From NCBI GenBank assembly GCA_030159075.1, contig BROG01000469.1:102501-166500 (forward strand): a stretch of DNA of 64,000 bases, in the 5' to 3' direction. The position numbers and the translations under genes were made by a program. Origin of the DNA: Atrina japonica. Taxonomy: Eukaryota > Mollusca > Bivalvia > Pterioida > Pinnidae. Below the pieces are notes generated by a model, which ran no database searches, was not told the DNA's origin, and was given only the letters and a program-made list of their open reading frames with translations. Below, one piece after another: positions 1-12,745 of the stretch (position 1 is the first letter of the stretch; the number at the start of each line of letters is the position of its first letter).

Positions 1-1282
1 GCAAAAATCTGGTTTCAGCAAAGGCCGGTTTACCCAAATTACACTTTATAAATATTCCAAAGGTTGACGTTTTACAACTTTTATGAAAGAGTGTTATGCT
101 TAAATATTTCATTTTGGAAACGCAATTAACTTCAGAGTTCCACGCTTCAGAGGTGTTTAACAGTGCGTCTGCCTTTAGGGAATATCGTGTGTAGTGTATG
201 CATATACATTTGAAGAAAACAATAAAGCTGCGAAAATTCAATTTGACCCAATATATACCGTCAAGGGAAACGTATATGTCTACAATGTGATATTGGCCGC
301 ATGGTGATTTGTATGACTTAGATGGATCTTTGCCTAATAGAGTCACTAAATCAGTGGCAAGAATAAGGCGGAGTTACCTCCATCTATAGAAAATAGTGTA
401 ATGCGAAATGACAGATTCTGAATACATGCTGATAGAAAAGGTTTACACATTTTTGCGAAGATTTCATGCATATACTTTTAGGCTGTGTTACCAGTTATAT
501 GTATAGCGATGGATTTCTAGATCCCCAGTCTAAAATATAATTGAGCAAATTGGACTTATTATTGGTAGAAACAGAATTAACCTTTAGGATATAGTGGAAA
601 GTCTTTCACATAATATTTGATTTTTGTAAATGTTGGGTTGGATTATTGATTCAATTTGGTTTTGCATTCAGAGGCGATCCAGAAAACATCAAACTTCGTT
701 ACCATCAAGTTTCGGTGCATCATCAAGTTATCAAATGCCATTAAACTTTGCAAATTGAATTTTACATTTCTGTTATTACCGTAAATACTCATGTAAAATG
801 GGAGACAGGATATTGTATAAGGCAATATAGTTTTCCTGCAAAGTCGATTATATATAAATGAGACGTCGTAAACTTTAAAAAAAATGTCCGTAACGATGTA
901 ACATTGGCTTAACTTGTTTAAATCAGATATCTGATTTTTACAAATTAAAATTAGAAGGAAATGAGATCATATCTTATAATTATACCATTAGTCCACATTA
1001 AAATCGTTTACCGTCATTATGGAATGGGTGTTACCTTTGTTACAGGTGATTATGGTTCACAAAAAATGTTATTTCAACATAAAATATGAAATCAAAATTC
1101 ACTCATTGTACTAATTTATGTCGATATGATAGTTTCTGCATTAATCTTAATAAAAAATATGTGATGCAGTAACCAAACGTGCGGAAAATCAATAATTTTA
1201 GTTTTTTATTTGTCCCCAATTTCATATCAATTTAGGATAAACAATAACGTGTTATACTCTAAGCGTTGATAAAAAAAAAGTT
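1..1282. other. no gene recognised
   Basis: AT-rich DNA with stops in all frames and no protein similarity I can recognise. Confidence 0.6.
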
Positions 1283-1372
1283 ACAGATGGAGGTCCGTCT
1301 TTGTCCATTTTTACCGGATATGTATCTATGTCCTGGACATTCTATTAATTTATACTTTGGTATCTGAATTTT
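1283..1372 (+). repeat. Penelope-like 3' tail fragment
   Basis: Contains GGAGGTCCGTCTTTGTCC, CCGGATATGTATCTATGTCC and TATACTTTGGTATCTGAA, the last third of the tail in plus orientation. It forms an inverted pair with the copy just downstream. Confidence 0.65.
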
Positions 1373-1384
1373 TAAATATTTATA

Positions 1385-1870
<486 letters not shown>

Positions 1871-2950
1871 TAAGCCGGATGCATTAACAAACAAATTTGA
1901 TATTTTATTTCATGAAGTACTGATGTATTTCATTTACTTTATTGTATGGTAATACATTACTAAAAACATTAAACACGATTTTAATAGGAGAATGATGGCA
2001 GAACGTGTTTTATATTTCATAAATATACAACAAAACTCGTGTGGTGAACTTATATCTATTGTGCAATTTATAGGGCTAAAAGTGAGTTCAAACTTCATGT
2101 CTATTCCATCATATTTTGTTTACGCAATGTGTAATCTCTGAATACATTCTTTATCGTTTAAATAATCAATCACACACAAATTTAAACTACGTTCTCGCAG
2201 TTTTTAAATATTTCAAATATCCACTTCACAGATAGACATGAGATCGAAAGAAACAAAGAAACAAAAGTATGATTAAACTTCTAAAATCCTAAAAGCACTC
2301 CATTTTACTATAGTATGGAAAGTGTTAAGAGAGAACGAAGATGAATACTACTTATTTGGTTTGTAGAGATAGATTCAACAATAGTTATAAAAACTTATCT
2401 GATTGAAACCTCAGAAAATTTAGTATAAACGCAAATGTGCAAAACTTATGTATATCATTTGCTCATTGTTTATTTGCACCTCATTCGACCATTGGTTTTT
2501 TTTCCATGTATCTGTGTTTATATTGCCCTAGAAGATGACCTACATACGTAATATCGCCTCTTTGCATTCTTGTTTTTGCGCTTTTTCCATTTGTTTAATT
2601 GGTGTTTTTTTTTCAAAATATTTCTTTCTGCATTACAAACCATTGATATCTTTGACCTAAAATAATTGTGCAGTGCGATGTAACCATGTTAACATTTATA
2701 ATAAATAGCATACAGTATGTAAATGACTTTAAGATCAATATACATCTATATAAGTAGATATAAAAAACGGTTGAAAAAACGTCAAGATCAGTTGAAACAG
2801 ACTGGTAATTTACAAATAAAGGCATAGACGCATTAAACATTGGCAATGTTCTAAATCACAAAAAAATTCAGTCCTGTATTCCACCGTATTTTAAACTGTA
2901 GACCTAGACATCAACCATCTTCTACACAACACTGTCACATGTTCATGTGC
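1871..2950. other. no gene recognised
   Basis: AT-rich unique-looking sequence. The longest open stretch (2,613-2,846, minus) has no recognisable domain. Confidence 0.6.
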
Positions 2951-2959
2951 TTCATCTCC

Positions 2960-4077
2960 TTTAAAATACAATCCTATCGGGCATGTCATTACCGGCGACG
3001 TTTCTATTGTTGAAAATGAAAGCCTCAAAAATCTTATTTTAAGGGGCCCTAAATACCGGGAAGCCTGTTCCTTTGATTGGCGTCAGAATTTCAGTTTAGT
3101 TATGGATTCTGTCGAAGATTATGCCAGGCGATGGGCCAAACATGAAGACGTAGAACCAGATACTTTGTTTGAATGACTGAAAGCCATACGATGGTTTATA
3201 AAATCTCTGTATTTAATGATCCAGAAGTAGTAACTCAACTGGATAGATTACATGACCAATATGTACTGGTACCAGCAGACAAAGCCTCAAATAATATAGT
3301 TTTTATTTGTAAGGCACATTACTTTAATTGTTTATAAGAAGAACTTGGGTTTAATACGAATTCTGGAAATCCTACATACCACGTAGCTCACTTTCAAAGG
3401 AAGAGATCCTTCAAAATCACGTGTCCGTATTACACTCATTTGATATACCTACAACGGATACCGATTTCGAGCTACCACATTTATATTGGATACCTAAATT
3501 TCATAAAACCCCATATAAGCAAAGATACATAGCAGGATCCAGCAAATGTTCTACCAATCCTTTATCTTTACTCCTTACCAATATTTTGACAGCCGTTAAG
3601 GAGAAACTTTAAAAATACTGTACAGTTGCTTATTCCAGAAGCGGTGTAAATCAGATGTGGATACTTAAAAATTCTAAACATCTTTTAGAAAATTTGAAGG
3701 CACACGATTTTTCTCGAATTCACAGTATCAAAACTTATGACTTCTCTACTCTTTACACTACTATTCCACATAAAAAAATAAAAGAAAGACTTTTCAGCAT
3801 CATAGACAACTGTTTTTTCACTAAAGGTGGTACTCCAAAATTTAAATATCTAGTGATTGGCTATCGGGATACTTATTTCTTCAAACACGAAACTGAAGTT
3901 GATATAAAAAAACATGCTGGAATTTCTAATAGGCAATATATTTGTAATGTTCGGAGACGTGGTCTTTCAACAGACTGTCGGCATTCCTATGGGAACCTAA
4001 TGGCCAACCTCCTTTATTCATATGAAGCAGACTTCATACAGAAACTGCTGAATCAAAAGATTTTACGGTTGGTATAA
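2960..4077 (+). pseudogene. Penelope-like reverse transcriptase pseudogene, copy 1
   Basis: The most 5'-complete lineage-A RT remnant in the window. Conceptual reading of the plus strand gives GHVITGDVSIVENESLK near 2,980, then VPADKASNNIVFICK near 3,270, LPHLYWIPKFHKTPYK near 3,475, VNQMWILKNSKHLLENL near 3,650 and SIKTYDFSTLYTTIPH near 3,730. It is broken by frameshifts and stops (for example TGA near 3,174). An internal deletion fuses FIQKLLNQK directly to the region that is RKFYGRYNSLV in other copies, removing the YIDD catalytic block. The element is therefore inactive. Its 3' tail follows directly. Confidence 0.75.
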
Positions 4078-4372
4078 TAGTCTTGTTTGCGACTACTCTG
4101 CTTCACTAAGTGAAATGTTGAGTTGCCTATTCGTTGGCGGTTGTTGAGACGTCTGTACCAATTGTGACGAGGATACACTCCTCATGTGTTTCATTGGACT
4201 TGACTGTGGACTCATGGCGGGTGTGACCGATCGACAGGGAATGCTTACTCCTCCATGGCACTTTATCCCATCTCTTGGTTTACAGAAGTCCTTTGTTCAT
4301 TTATGAAGGAGTACTTCCTGGACATTCTATTGATTTATACTTTGGTATCTGAAATTTTTAATATATTAAACA
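4078..4372 (+). repeat. 3' tail of Penelope-like element, copy 1
   Basis: About 300 bp following the RT remnant, with the same blocks in the same order as the other tails in the window: TTCACTAAGTGAAATGTTGAG, GGTGTGACCGATCGACAGGG, TACTCCTCCATGGCAC, CTTTGGTATCTGA. Functions as the 3' untranslated region of the element (inference from its constant position after the RT). Confidence 0.8.
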
Positions 4373-4710
4373 AGTTGGCAAAAACCTAAAATAAGGTTTG
4401 AAAAGCCAAAGAATACGTTGAAAAAGCAAAGAAAAGGGTTAGAAAAACCAAGATAAAAAGGTTAGTCATGCTAAAACGCAACATGTCCCTAATTGCGTAC
4501 CCAACACTATATTTTACATCGTAAATGCATTTTGGAAACATAAAACTACATTGCGTGATAAAACAGTGCATTTGTAGACTACCATTTTTACTTATTCTAT
4601 GTATATCCTAAATATCCCTATAGATATTTACATGTTTGCATGGTAAGAAAAGAAAATTGAAATGCAGCATCAACACGCGCACACGCGCACACACAGACAC
4701 GCACGCACAC

Positions 4711-4743
<33 letters not shown>

Positions 4744-4797
4744 GAGGATACACTCCTCCAAATAGGCAAATTGTATGGAAAGATACAAATATGGTTA

Positions 4798-5367
4798 TTT
4801 ATATTGGATACCTAAATTTGTAAAACCCCATATCAATGGCAGGATCCAGCAAATGTTGTGATCCTTTATCTTTACTCCTTACCAATATTTTTGACAGCCG
4901 TTAAGGAGAAACTTTAAAAATACTCAGTTGCTTATTCCAGAAGCGGTGTAAATCAGATGTGGATACTTTATCTAAACATCTTTTAGAAAAATTTGAAGGC
5001 ACACGATTTTTCTCGAATTCCAGTATCAAAACTTATGACTTCTCTACTCTTTACACTTTTACACATAAAAAAATAAAAGAAAGACTTTTCAGCATCATAG
5101 ACAACTGTCACTAAAGGTGGACAAAATTTTAAATATCTATTGGCTATGATACTTATTTCTTCAAACACGAAACTGAAGTTGATATAAAAAAACATCTGGA
5201 ATTTCTAATATATATTTGTAATGTTCGGAGACGTGGTCTTTCAACAGACTGTCGGCATTCCTATGGGAACCAATTGTGCTCCTTTATTGGCCAACCTGTT
5301 CCTTTATTCATATGAAGCAGACTTCATACAGAAACTGCTGAATCAAAAGATTTTACGGTTGGTATAA
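4798..5367 (+). pseudogene. Penelope-like RT pseudogene, copy 2 (tandem duplicate of copy 1)
   Basis: Near-identical to 3,480-4,077 but with many extra small deletions that shift the frame repeatedly. It shares copy 1's unusual fusion of the LLNQK region to the RFYGWYNSLV region, so the internal deletion predates the duplication. It retains the ACCAATTGTGCTCC block that copy 1 has lost. Confidence 0.75.
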
Positions 5368-5642
5368 TAGTCTTGTTTGCGACTACTCTGCTTCACTAAG
5401 TGAAATGTTGAGTTGCCTATTCGTTGGCGGTTGTTGAGACGTCTGTACCAATTGTGACGAGGATACACTCCTCAGGTGTTTCATTGGACTTGACTGTGGA
5501 CTCATGCGGGTGTGACCGCGACAGGGAATGCTTACTCCCCATGGCACTTTATCCCATTCCAGAAGTCCCCATTTTTACCGGATTTGTATCTATGTCCTGG
5601 ACATTCTATTGATTTATACTTTGGTATCTGAAATTTTTAATA
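5368..5642 (+). repeat. 3' tail of Penelope-like element, copy 2
   Basis: Same tail as at 4,078-4,372 with small deletions (for example GCGGGTGTGACCGCGACAGG, and TACTCCCCATGG where copy 1 has TACTCCTCCATGG). Confidence 0.8.
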
Positions 5643-6023
5643 TATTAAACAAGTTGGCAAAAACCTAGAATAAGGTTTGAAAAGCCAAAGAATACGTTGA
5701 AAAAGCAAAGAAAAGGGTTAGAAAAACCAAGATAAAAAGGTTACGAAACTCATGCTAAAACGCAACATGTCCCTAATATGCTTCCGTACCCAACATTTTC
5801 TATATTTTACATCGTAAATATCATTTTGGAAACATAAAACGTACATTGCGTAATGATAAAACAGTGCATTTGTAGACTACCATTTTTACTTATTCTATGT
5901 ATATCTCTTTTAAAGTATCCCTATAGATATTTACATGTTTGCATGTATCATTTAAAAGTAAGAAAAGAAAATTGAAATGCAGCATCAACACGCGCACACG
6001 CGCACACACAGACACGCACGCAC

Positions 6024-6131
<108 letters not shown>

Positions 6132-6180
6132 TTTTTATATGTATATCCAAATAGGCAAATTGTATGGAAAGATACAAATA

Positions 6181-8734
6181 TAAGTGTTATTTAACTACAA
6201 TGTAAAGTATTTACAACTAATAATAATCTAAATATTAAAAATAATTATTGATTTGTTTTTGTGGTTCATTTTGTTGTAAATTAATAAAACAATTCAATGT
6301 TTATTGTAAAATACTTGTATTGGCAAATTAATAAGCGATATCAATTATGAAAGTAAAGCTTTATGTATATCATGGCTTCATAAATCCTGTCTACACTGTC
6401 ATATTTATCATGAATATTGTTATTCCAGTAATATATTGTCAACTTAATATCTTTTTACTACGTAAGTGTACGCCTGATGTTTCGTGTTTCAACCTTTGAA
6501 GACTGGCATCTGGTGAGTTGACAACAAGCACATTGATTGGATCTGACATCTAATTTCCCATCTGAAATAAATCCTTCCAAGGACGATGTGTCATGTCACT
6601 AATTATCATTTTATCTATTTAAAAGTAATTTCAAAATATTGTCTAGCTATGTTTACTGAAAAATATCAGCTTTCACCCTTTTGGATTTTTTCCCGTTTCG
6701 CCACAGAAATCATTTTATCTTTTTCAACTTATCTTTTACTGATGTGAGTTGTGGTATCTTTCTTTGTTTTTTATTTTTTTGTTTTGCTTTTTTATCTAAA
6801 TTCGCTGAATTATTTTGAGTTGGGCATGAATTAAGATCATGCCCTGTATACTTTACTTATACAAAATGCCAAGCAAAGCATAGATTTGTATCTGTTTTCA
6901 TACATAGCAAGTAATATCGTTGAGTATGATAACATAAAAACTTTCCACAAGAAATTTGTATCACAAGAAACGCGTTTAATGGCCTGACGTTGGTATTATA
7001 AATTCGGCAAATATTCTACAACACAAGTTAAAACAACCACAACATTATGCTAACTGGCCCTCCCACTGTTGGTAGCGTAATTATGCCAAATAAAGTTACC
7101 TGTACTTTACATAAGAATGTTTAGAGAAAAAACGAAAAAAGCCAACATAAGTTAATTTAAAACAAATAACATTTGTGTAAGCCCTGCGTGACAAATGCAT
7201 TACAAAATTCTGTATTTTCGTACTTCTGTTTGTCAGTTGTTCTTATGGTGCTAATATGTTTGGAAATTAACTCAAGAATACTCGATGGTCATTTCTATGT
7301 ACCCAGAAAAGCCTTCTAAAGTACAAAGCTACTAGGTAATAATACATAAACACCTCTGGGAGTGTTATATAAGTCAAAATAATGTATATCAGTGTACACT
7401 TCGTGACATCTAAGAACTGTTAGTTCGGTGATTCATTTATCAGTTAAAAACCTAGATAAAGTAAATTATTTAAAATAAAGCAATGGGTGTTACATTCAGA
7501 TGATCTTTTAAGACATGTCTAACAATGCATAAAAGAAATATACTCATCTGTGCGAAAACAAATTTTGTGGAAATACAATATTCCCAAGATTTTGGCGTAA
7601 ATGCATTTCAGTTTCATTGCACACAATACGGAAAACAGGTGCGTACGATTTCTTGAGATTAAATCTTATTAGAAACACTTTCATCCATAGTTCTATGTAA
7701 AGAATCCGACTAATCATATAATACTACTGTTATTACAGTAATTTACATCATATCGATTCAGGACAAGTATGTCAGCACGTGTTCAAAAAGAATATATACA
7801 AGCATGAACGATATTTTAAAGTAATAAGGTAAATTCCAATGTATAAAACAAAATTAAACGTAGTAATGAAATCTTAGTCAGATCAATCTTAAATATGAGC
7901 AAAGCATTGGTGTAGATGGCAATGGTAACGATACTTTTTAAATTTGCTGCAATGTCGTGTCGTTTATCAACGTTAAATTATGAAAATAATTACATATCTG
8001 TTGTACTTAATTCTAATCTGAGATGGTGTCATTTTCCTATTTATCTACTTAGTTATCTGTTATGGTAGGGGCTATGACTGAATCTGTCATAAAATTGCAA
8101 AATGCACATCAATAGATCATGAAGAAATGACCATTTTAAATCCAAAACCATTTATCTATATGTATATTTTATAGCAGAGCAAATGCGAATATTCAAATAT
8201 TCACTTATGAATTGTAAACGGAATTTGAATATTCCGACACGCTGTGTAGCACCATTTTGACATTACCAATCAACACGGAAAGAATAAGCTGCGTATTGGA
8301 GAAAATTGTTCTATCGCTTATTTAAGGTACATGAACAGTTCTGTAATATTTCGTTTTCGACTTAACTTTCGTTTTGATACTCAATCTTTCAATATTTCAT
8401 ATCTGTGTGTTGACATACGAACTTTTTAGTTTTCGTTTCAGCTGAAGTATAAAGTAGAAATTTATAGAAAAATCAGTAAAATCTGTGATAACCATCTAAT
8501 ATTATATTAAATCACTCCTAAATACATTGCCAAATTAAAACAAAATTGTTGAAGCTGACTCCTGCATTATCAAATAACGAGGCCCTTACTTTTGATTAAG
8601 TAATACTATTGTTAACTAGCCTAAATACAGAACTTCTGCAAAACATTGGTACTAAATTTTGTTAAGATTTCATTCTGGCAACCCCAATTTTTTTTAATCA
8701 TTCGGAATTATCTCATTCATTACTTTTCAGTACA
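6181..8734. other. no gene recognised
   Basis: 2.5 kb of AT-rich DNA without long open frames, tandem repeats or recognisable element ends. Confidence 0.6.
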
Positions 8735-8925
8735 TTATCTCACGGACTCACGGTGGGTGTGACCGGTCGACAGCGGATGCGTACTCCGCCATGGCACCTG
8801 GTTCCACCTCTTGGTTTCCAGAGGTCCGTTTTTGTCCATTTTGCCGGAATTGTATCTGTGTCCTGGACATCCTTAGGATTTATACTTTGGTATCTGAGAT
8901 GTTTTATATACTCTAACAAGTTCAC
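8735..8925 (+). repeat. solo Penelope-like 3' tail
   Basis: Carries CTCACGGTGGGTGTGACC, CCATGGCACCTGGTTCC, TTGGTTTCCAGAGGTCCG, GTGTCCTGGACATCCT and TATACTTTGGTATCTGAGA in order, with no RT sequence upstream. Confidence 0.8.
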
Positions 8926-10599
8926 CAGGTAAGAAGTCATACTTATCTTCATGTAACTTTCAACACTCCCGTGGGTATACTTTTCAGCTAGCACATTTAG
9001 GTGGGATGTCACAAGGAACTGTTCCCCTAGTTTTACAGTGATTAGTTGTACAAGGTTTAGACAACACATTTTGATTAAGCTTTAGTCTTGTCTAATACTG
9101 ATTACTGTACAGCCACTCATCTATTTAAAATTCTAACATATTTTGTAAATTATTACTTTATTTTCCTTGTTCACAGCATATTATTTAGGTTTAAATATAT
9201 CAAAATGTGTTATAACAATGGTATATATTTTAATTACGATATGCGTATTGGTTATGGAATACATTATGTCGTAATAAATTCCACTTGAAGGTTTTCAATT
9301 AAATAGTGATGGTTTTAATGGGCTAATAAACAAGAAAGTAAAAAAAACTAAATGCATTGCACATTTATATGGAATAATCCAAAATGCTGCTTTTAGTGTG
9401 ATCATTTGCCACTATTTTCCTGTTGCATCAACCTCAATTGTACAGGTGTATAGTAACATTATGAACTTGCTATTGTATTTATTGTTGCAATACAACGATA
9501 ATACACCGTCCTAAATTGTGTTATATATACAGGACACGTGGGACTAAGTAATGAACATTTAAATAAAAGATTTTGACCATTAAGCACGTGCAACCTTTTT
9601 GCATAATTAATCTTATCACATTGATTACACAATTACTCCCTGTTCAACGTTTATGAAGTACGTTTACTTCCCCTGTATAAATGTCGGCTTTACGTGACTG
9701 GACTGCATACGGCAATTTCTATATTTTAGCACCATCACATGAACATTCTTAAATATGGATGATTTAAAGATGATATGGAAATCCATAACACCAAAATAAT
9801 ATGTATCTATTATAATTTTTAGACTACTCTTGTAAAAACAGAGTGAACGGAATTCCGTAATCGTCTCAAAATTAAATGTATACTGAGGAAACAATTATTC
9901 GAAGAAAGTTTTGATTGTATGTACCACTCTGTGCTTTGAAAGATATATTTCTAATATAATTTCGTCTGTAGAAAACATTCATCATAGGGGAACAGTTTTG
10001 GCTGGGTATTTACTGTGTTAAATGCATCTCGGGATCATACATCCTCTGCGAAATACATGTGTATTATGTTGTTGCATTGTTTTGGTACAGTGAGCAATGC
10101 TGTATATACCGCCACATTATATTATAGCCCCGTTGATTTTCGGATGTACTGCAGCACACTCCCTGCATTTCAGCTTCTAGTGTTGCATTTTGCCAGTAGT
10201 GTTATATGCACATTTTATGACGTTCTAAATATAATTAACAATAGCAAAGCTACATTCCTGAAAAGCCAATAACAAGGGGTTCTAGTTTTATAGTCTGTTT
10301 TACATTGATGATAGTGGGTTGTTTCCCTTGGTATAATAATTCCTGGAACATTACAACATGAGAAGGTAAATATCCCGTTTTGCTTAATAACTACTTAGTG
10401 TACCAAACTGCATACATATAAAATCACCTTATTATAAGCATGATACTAAAGTTATAATACTCAAGGCGATCGTTTCTGTAAATTAAACTTCATCAGTTGA
10501 GCTTCAATTTTAAAGATTTTCTAATTAAAAGAGAAAGTGGTATCATACTAGGCCAAATGATAAATCAAACCGTATAGTCAAAATCCGTCTAAAAGTAAA
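8926..10599. other. no gene recognised
   Basis: AT-rich. Short open frames (9,088-9,288 and 10,015-10,272, plus) have no recognisable domains and are probably chance. Confidence 0.55.
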
Positions 10600-10845
10600 G
10601 TACCAAAGTTATAATATTCAAAATTTCCAGGAGAGTATTTGACAAACACAGAACTCTAGAAATCTATAAGTGGGATCAGGTGCCATAGAGGAGTAAGCAT
10701 CCCCTGTTGCCCGGTCACACCCGAATGAGTCCACAGTCAAATAAAAATGAAACGTGAGGAATAAATCCTCGTCACAATTTGAACATACAACTCAACAACC
10801 ACTACCAAACATGTAATTCAACATTCCATGTAGTAGTCCAGTCAA
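10600..10845 (-). repeat. degenerate Penelope-like 3' tail
   Basis: Minus-orientation tail: GTACCAAAGTTATAATATTC, GTGGGATCAGGTGCCATAG, CACCCGAATGAGTCCACAG, AATCCTCGTCACAATTTG and CTCAACAACCACTACC in order. Confidence 0.7.
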
Positions 10846-10854
10846 ATTAAGTCG

Positions 10855-12215
10855 ATTGCATCTTGTTATAGGGACTATACTGAACATTATATCCAAAGTC
10901 TGAAACCGGGAAAGGTGCTAATTAGCATGAATCCAATGTGGCAGCCAAAAGGCTATAGGTCTAAGCACTAATGGACCCATTAAGAATGTAGTTAAACCTA
11001 AGAAGAATTGCACAAAATGTTTTTCGATTGCATTTCGTTAAAGGGGCTATACTGAACATTATATCCAAAATCCGCCACTTTCCAAAACCGGGAAAGATGC
11101 TTATTAGAATAAATCTAATATGGCCACTAAAAGGCTAGGTCCAAGCGCTACTGCAACAAGTAAGAATATTGTAAAAACTAAAAAGAATTGCAGTAGATGT
11201 TTATTCTATTCTGTCATGTTAAAAGGACTCATTCATTATAACCAAAATTCGCAAAATGTCCACTGGAAAAGTAGCATAACTAGCATAAATACAATATGGC
11301 CACCAAAAGGCTAGGTCCAAGCACTACTGCACCCCGTAAGAATATGGCTAAATTAAAAAAAAATAGCACCAGATAGCATTCCATCATGTTATGAGGACTC
11401 ATTGATATAAAAAATTCAGATACCAAAGTATAAATCTTTAGGATGTCCAGGATATACATACAAATCTGAAAAAAATGGTCAAACACAGACCTCTGGAAAC
11501 CAAGAGGTAGGATCAGGTGCCATGGAGGAGTAACCATCCCTTGTTGACCGGTCACACCCTCGGTCCATAGTCAAATCCAAATGAAATATATGAGGAACGA
11601 ATCCTCGTCACAATTGGTACAGACGTCTCGACATCAGCAAACGAAAAGGCAAATCACTATTTCACTTAGTGAAACATATTAATCGCAAACAAGACTATTA
11701 TACTGACCGTAAAAGTTGCGGACAGTTGACATCAAAGGCGGTATCGATATCCCTGTGTCAATAATTTGTCAGTGAGTAGTTCACAACTGTATATGAAATG
11801 CACATATGTTGAACACGCCCTGGCATATGGGATCATTTGTGAAATATAAATTCCATAAGCGGGTGACTTTGGGATATTACTACTTAAATGTGGAAAATTT
11901 TAAGATGGGAAAGCTGAAATCGAAATAATCATTATAACCAAAATTTGCAAAATTTCCAAATTGGCAAAGATTCTAATAATCATAAATCTAATATGACCAA
12001 CAAAAGGCTAGGTCCAAGCACTACTGCGCCAGGTAAGAATATGGTTTAACAAATAATTGCAACATATGTTTATATCATTCCATCATGTTGATAAGACTCA
12101 ATTAATCATCATAACCAAAAAATCGCAAAGTTTTGACACTGGGATAGAGTCTTATAAATATAAATCCAGTATGGATTGTCAGCATTAAGCTATATTTTTT
12201 TCTAAAAAATATGAT
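10855..12215 (+). repeat. ~170-bp tandem array (about five monomers), interrupted
   Basis: Monomers start near 10,855, 11,028, 11,201 and 11,376, with the fourth resuming at 11,926 after an insertion, and a fifth near 12,069. Diagnostic blocks are AAAAGGCTAGGTCCAAGC, GTAAGAATATGG and CCATCATGTTA. Monomers are clearly divergent from one another, so the array is old. Confidence 0.8.
11413..11925 (-). pseudogene. 5'-truncated Penelope-like element inserted in the 170-bp array
   Basis: Tail at 11,413-11,650 (CAGATACCAAAGTATAAATC through CTCGACATCAGCAAACG), then the RT C-terminus up to 11,925. The RT part is interrupted by stops. Array sequence continues on both sides, so this is a later insertion. 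Truncation at the 5' side of the element is typical of target-primed retrotransposition. Confidence 0.75.
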
Positions 12216-12306
12216 TTGTGACCAGTTATGACAGTCTGACAGTGTGACAGTATGACGTCATCAATTCATTATCCTCTTAACATGATGACATTGAATAAAT
12301 ATATGT

Positions 12307-12430
12307 TGCAATTCATTTTAGGTTTAACAATATTCGTTCAGTAGTGCTTTGACCTAGCCTTTGGGCGGTCATATTAGATTTATGCTAATTAGCACCTTTT
12401 CCAGTGTTGGAGTTTTGCGGAGTTTGTTAT
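12307..12430 (-). repeat. inverted monomer of the 170-bp repeat
   Basis: Contains GTGCTTTGACCTAGCCTTT and ATTTATGCTAATTAGCACC, the reverse complement of the array consensus. The direct monomers plus this inverted one give a fold-back arrangement. Confidence 0.75.
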
Positions 12431-12548
12431 AATATTTAGTATGTACATCTGCATAAGATGAAGTATAAAAGTATTCTGTTGCAATTTGTTCAAGTTTCAC
12501 CCAAATTTTGATGTAAATTGACCGGACTGTTGTGAAACATTGTAATTT

Positions 12549-12745
12549 CAAACAAGATGATTATACCGACCATGAAATTTGAGGAACGTTGACATTAAGA
12601 TCGATTCTCAATATACCTGTTACAATAACTTATCAGTTAATACTTTCCCTGAGTATATGAATTGTTCATATGTAGAACACGTCCGGCATATCGGATGATG
12701 TGTGACATATAAACACCATATGCAGGAACATTATCATCTTTAAGT
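12549..12745 (-). pseudogene. Penelope-like RT C-terminal fragment
   Basis: Blocks CAAACAAGATGATTATACCG, GGAACGTTGACATTAAGA, ACTTATCAGTTAATAC and AGAACACGTCCGGCATATCG follow the order seen in the better preserved RT ends. No open frame remains. Confidence 0.6.

Noticed and set aside
11280..11555. Secreted or membrane protein with TPPWHLILPLGFQRSVF, also at 24,957 and 33,212
   Set aside because: These frames lie in the repeated 3' tail of the Penelope-like element and are not conserved as a reading frame between copies.
12225..12262. GACAGTCTGACAGTGTGACAG motif as a regulatory array near TGACGTCA
   Set aside because: Short and isolated, with no gene nearby; simple-sequence drift is enough to explain it.
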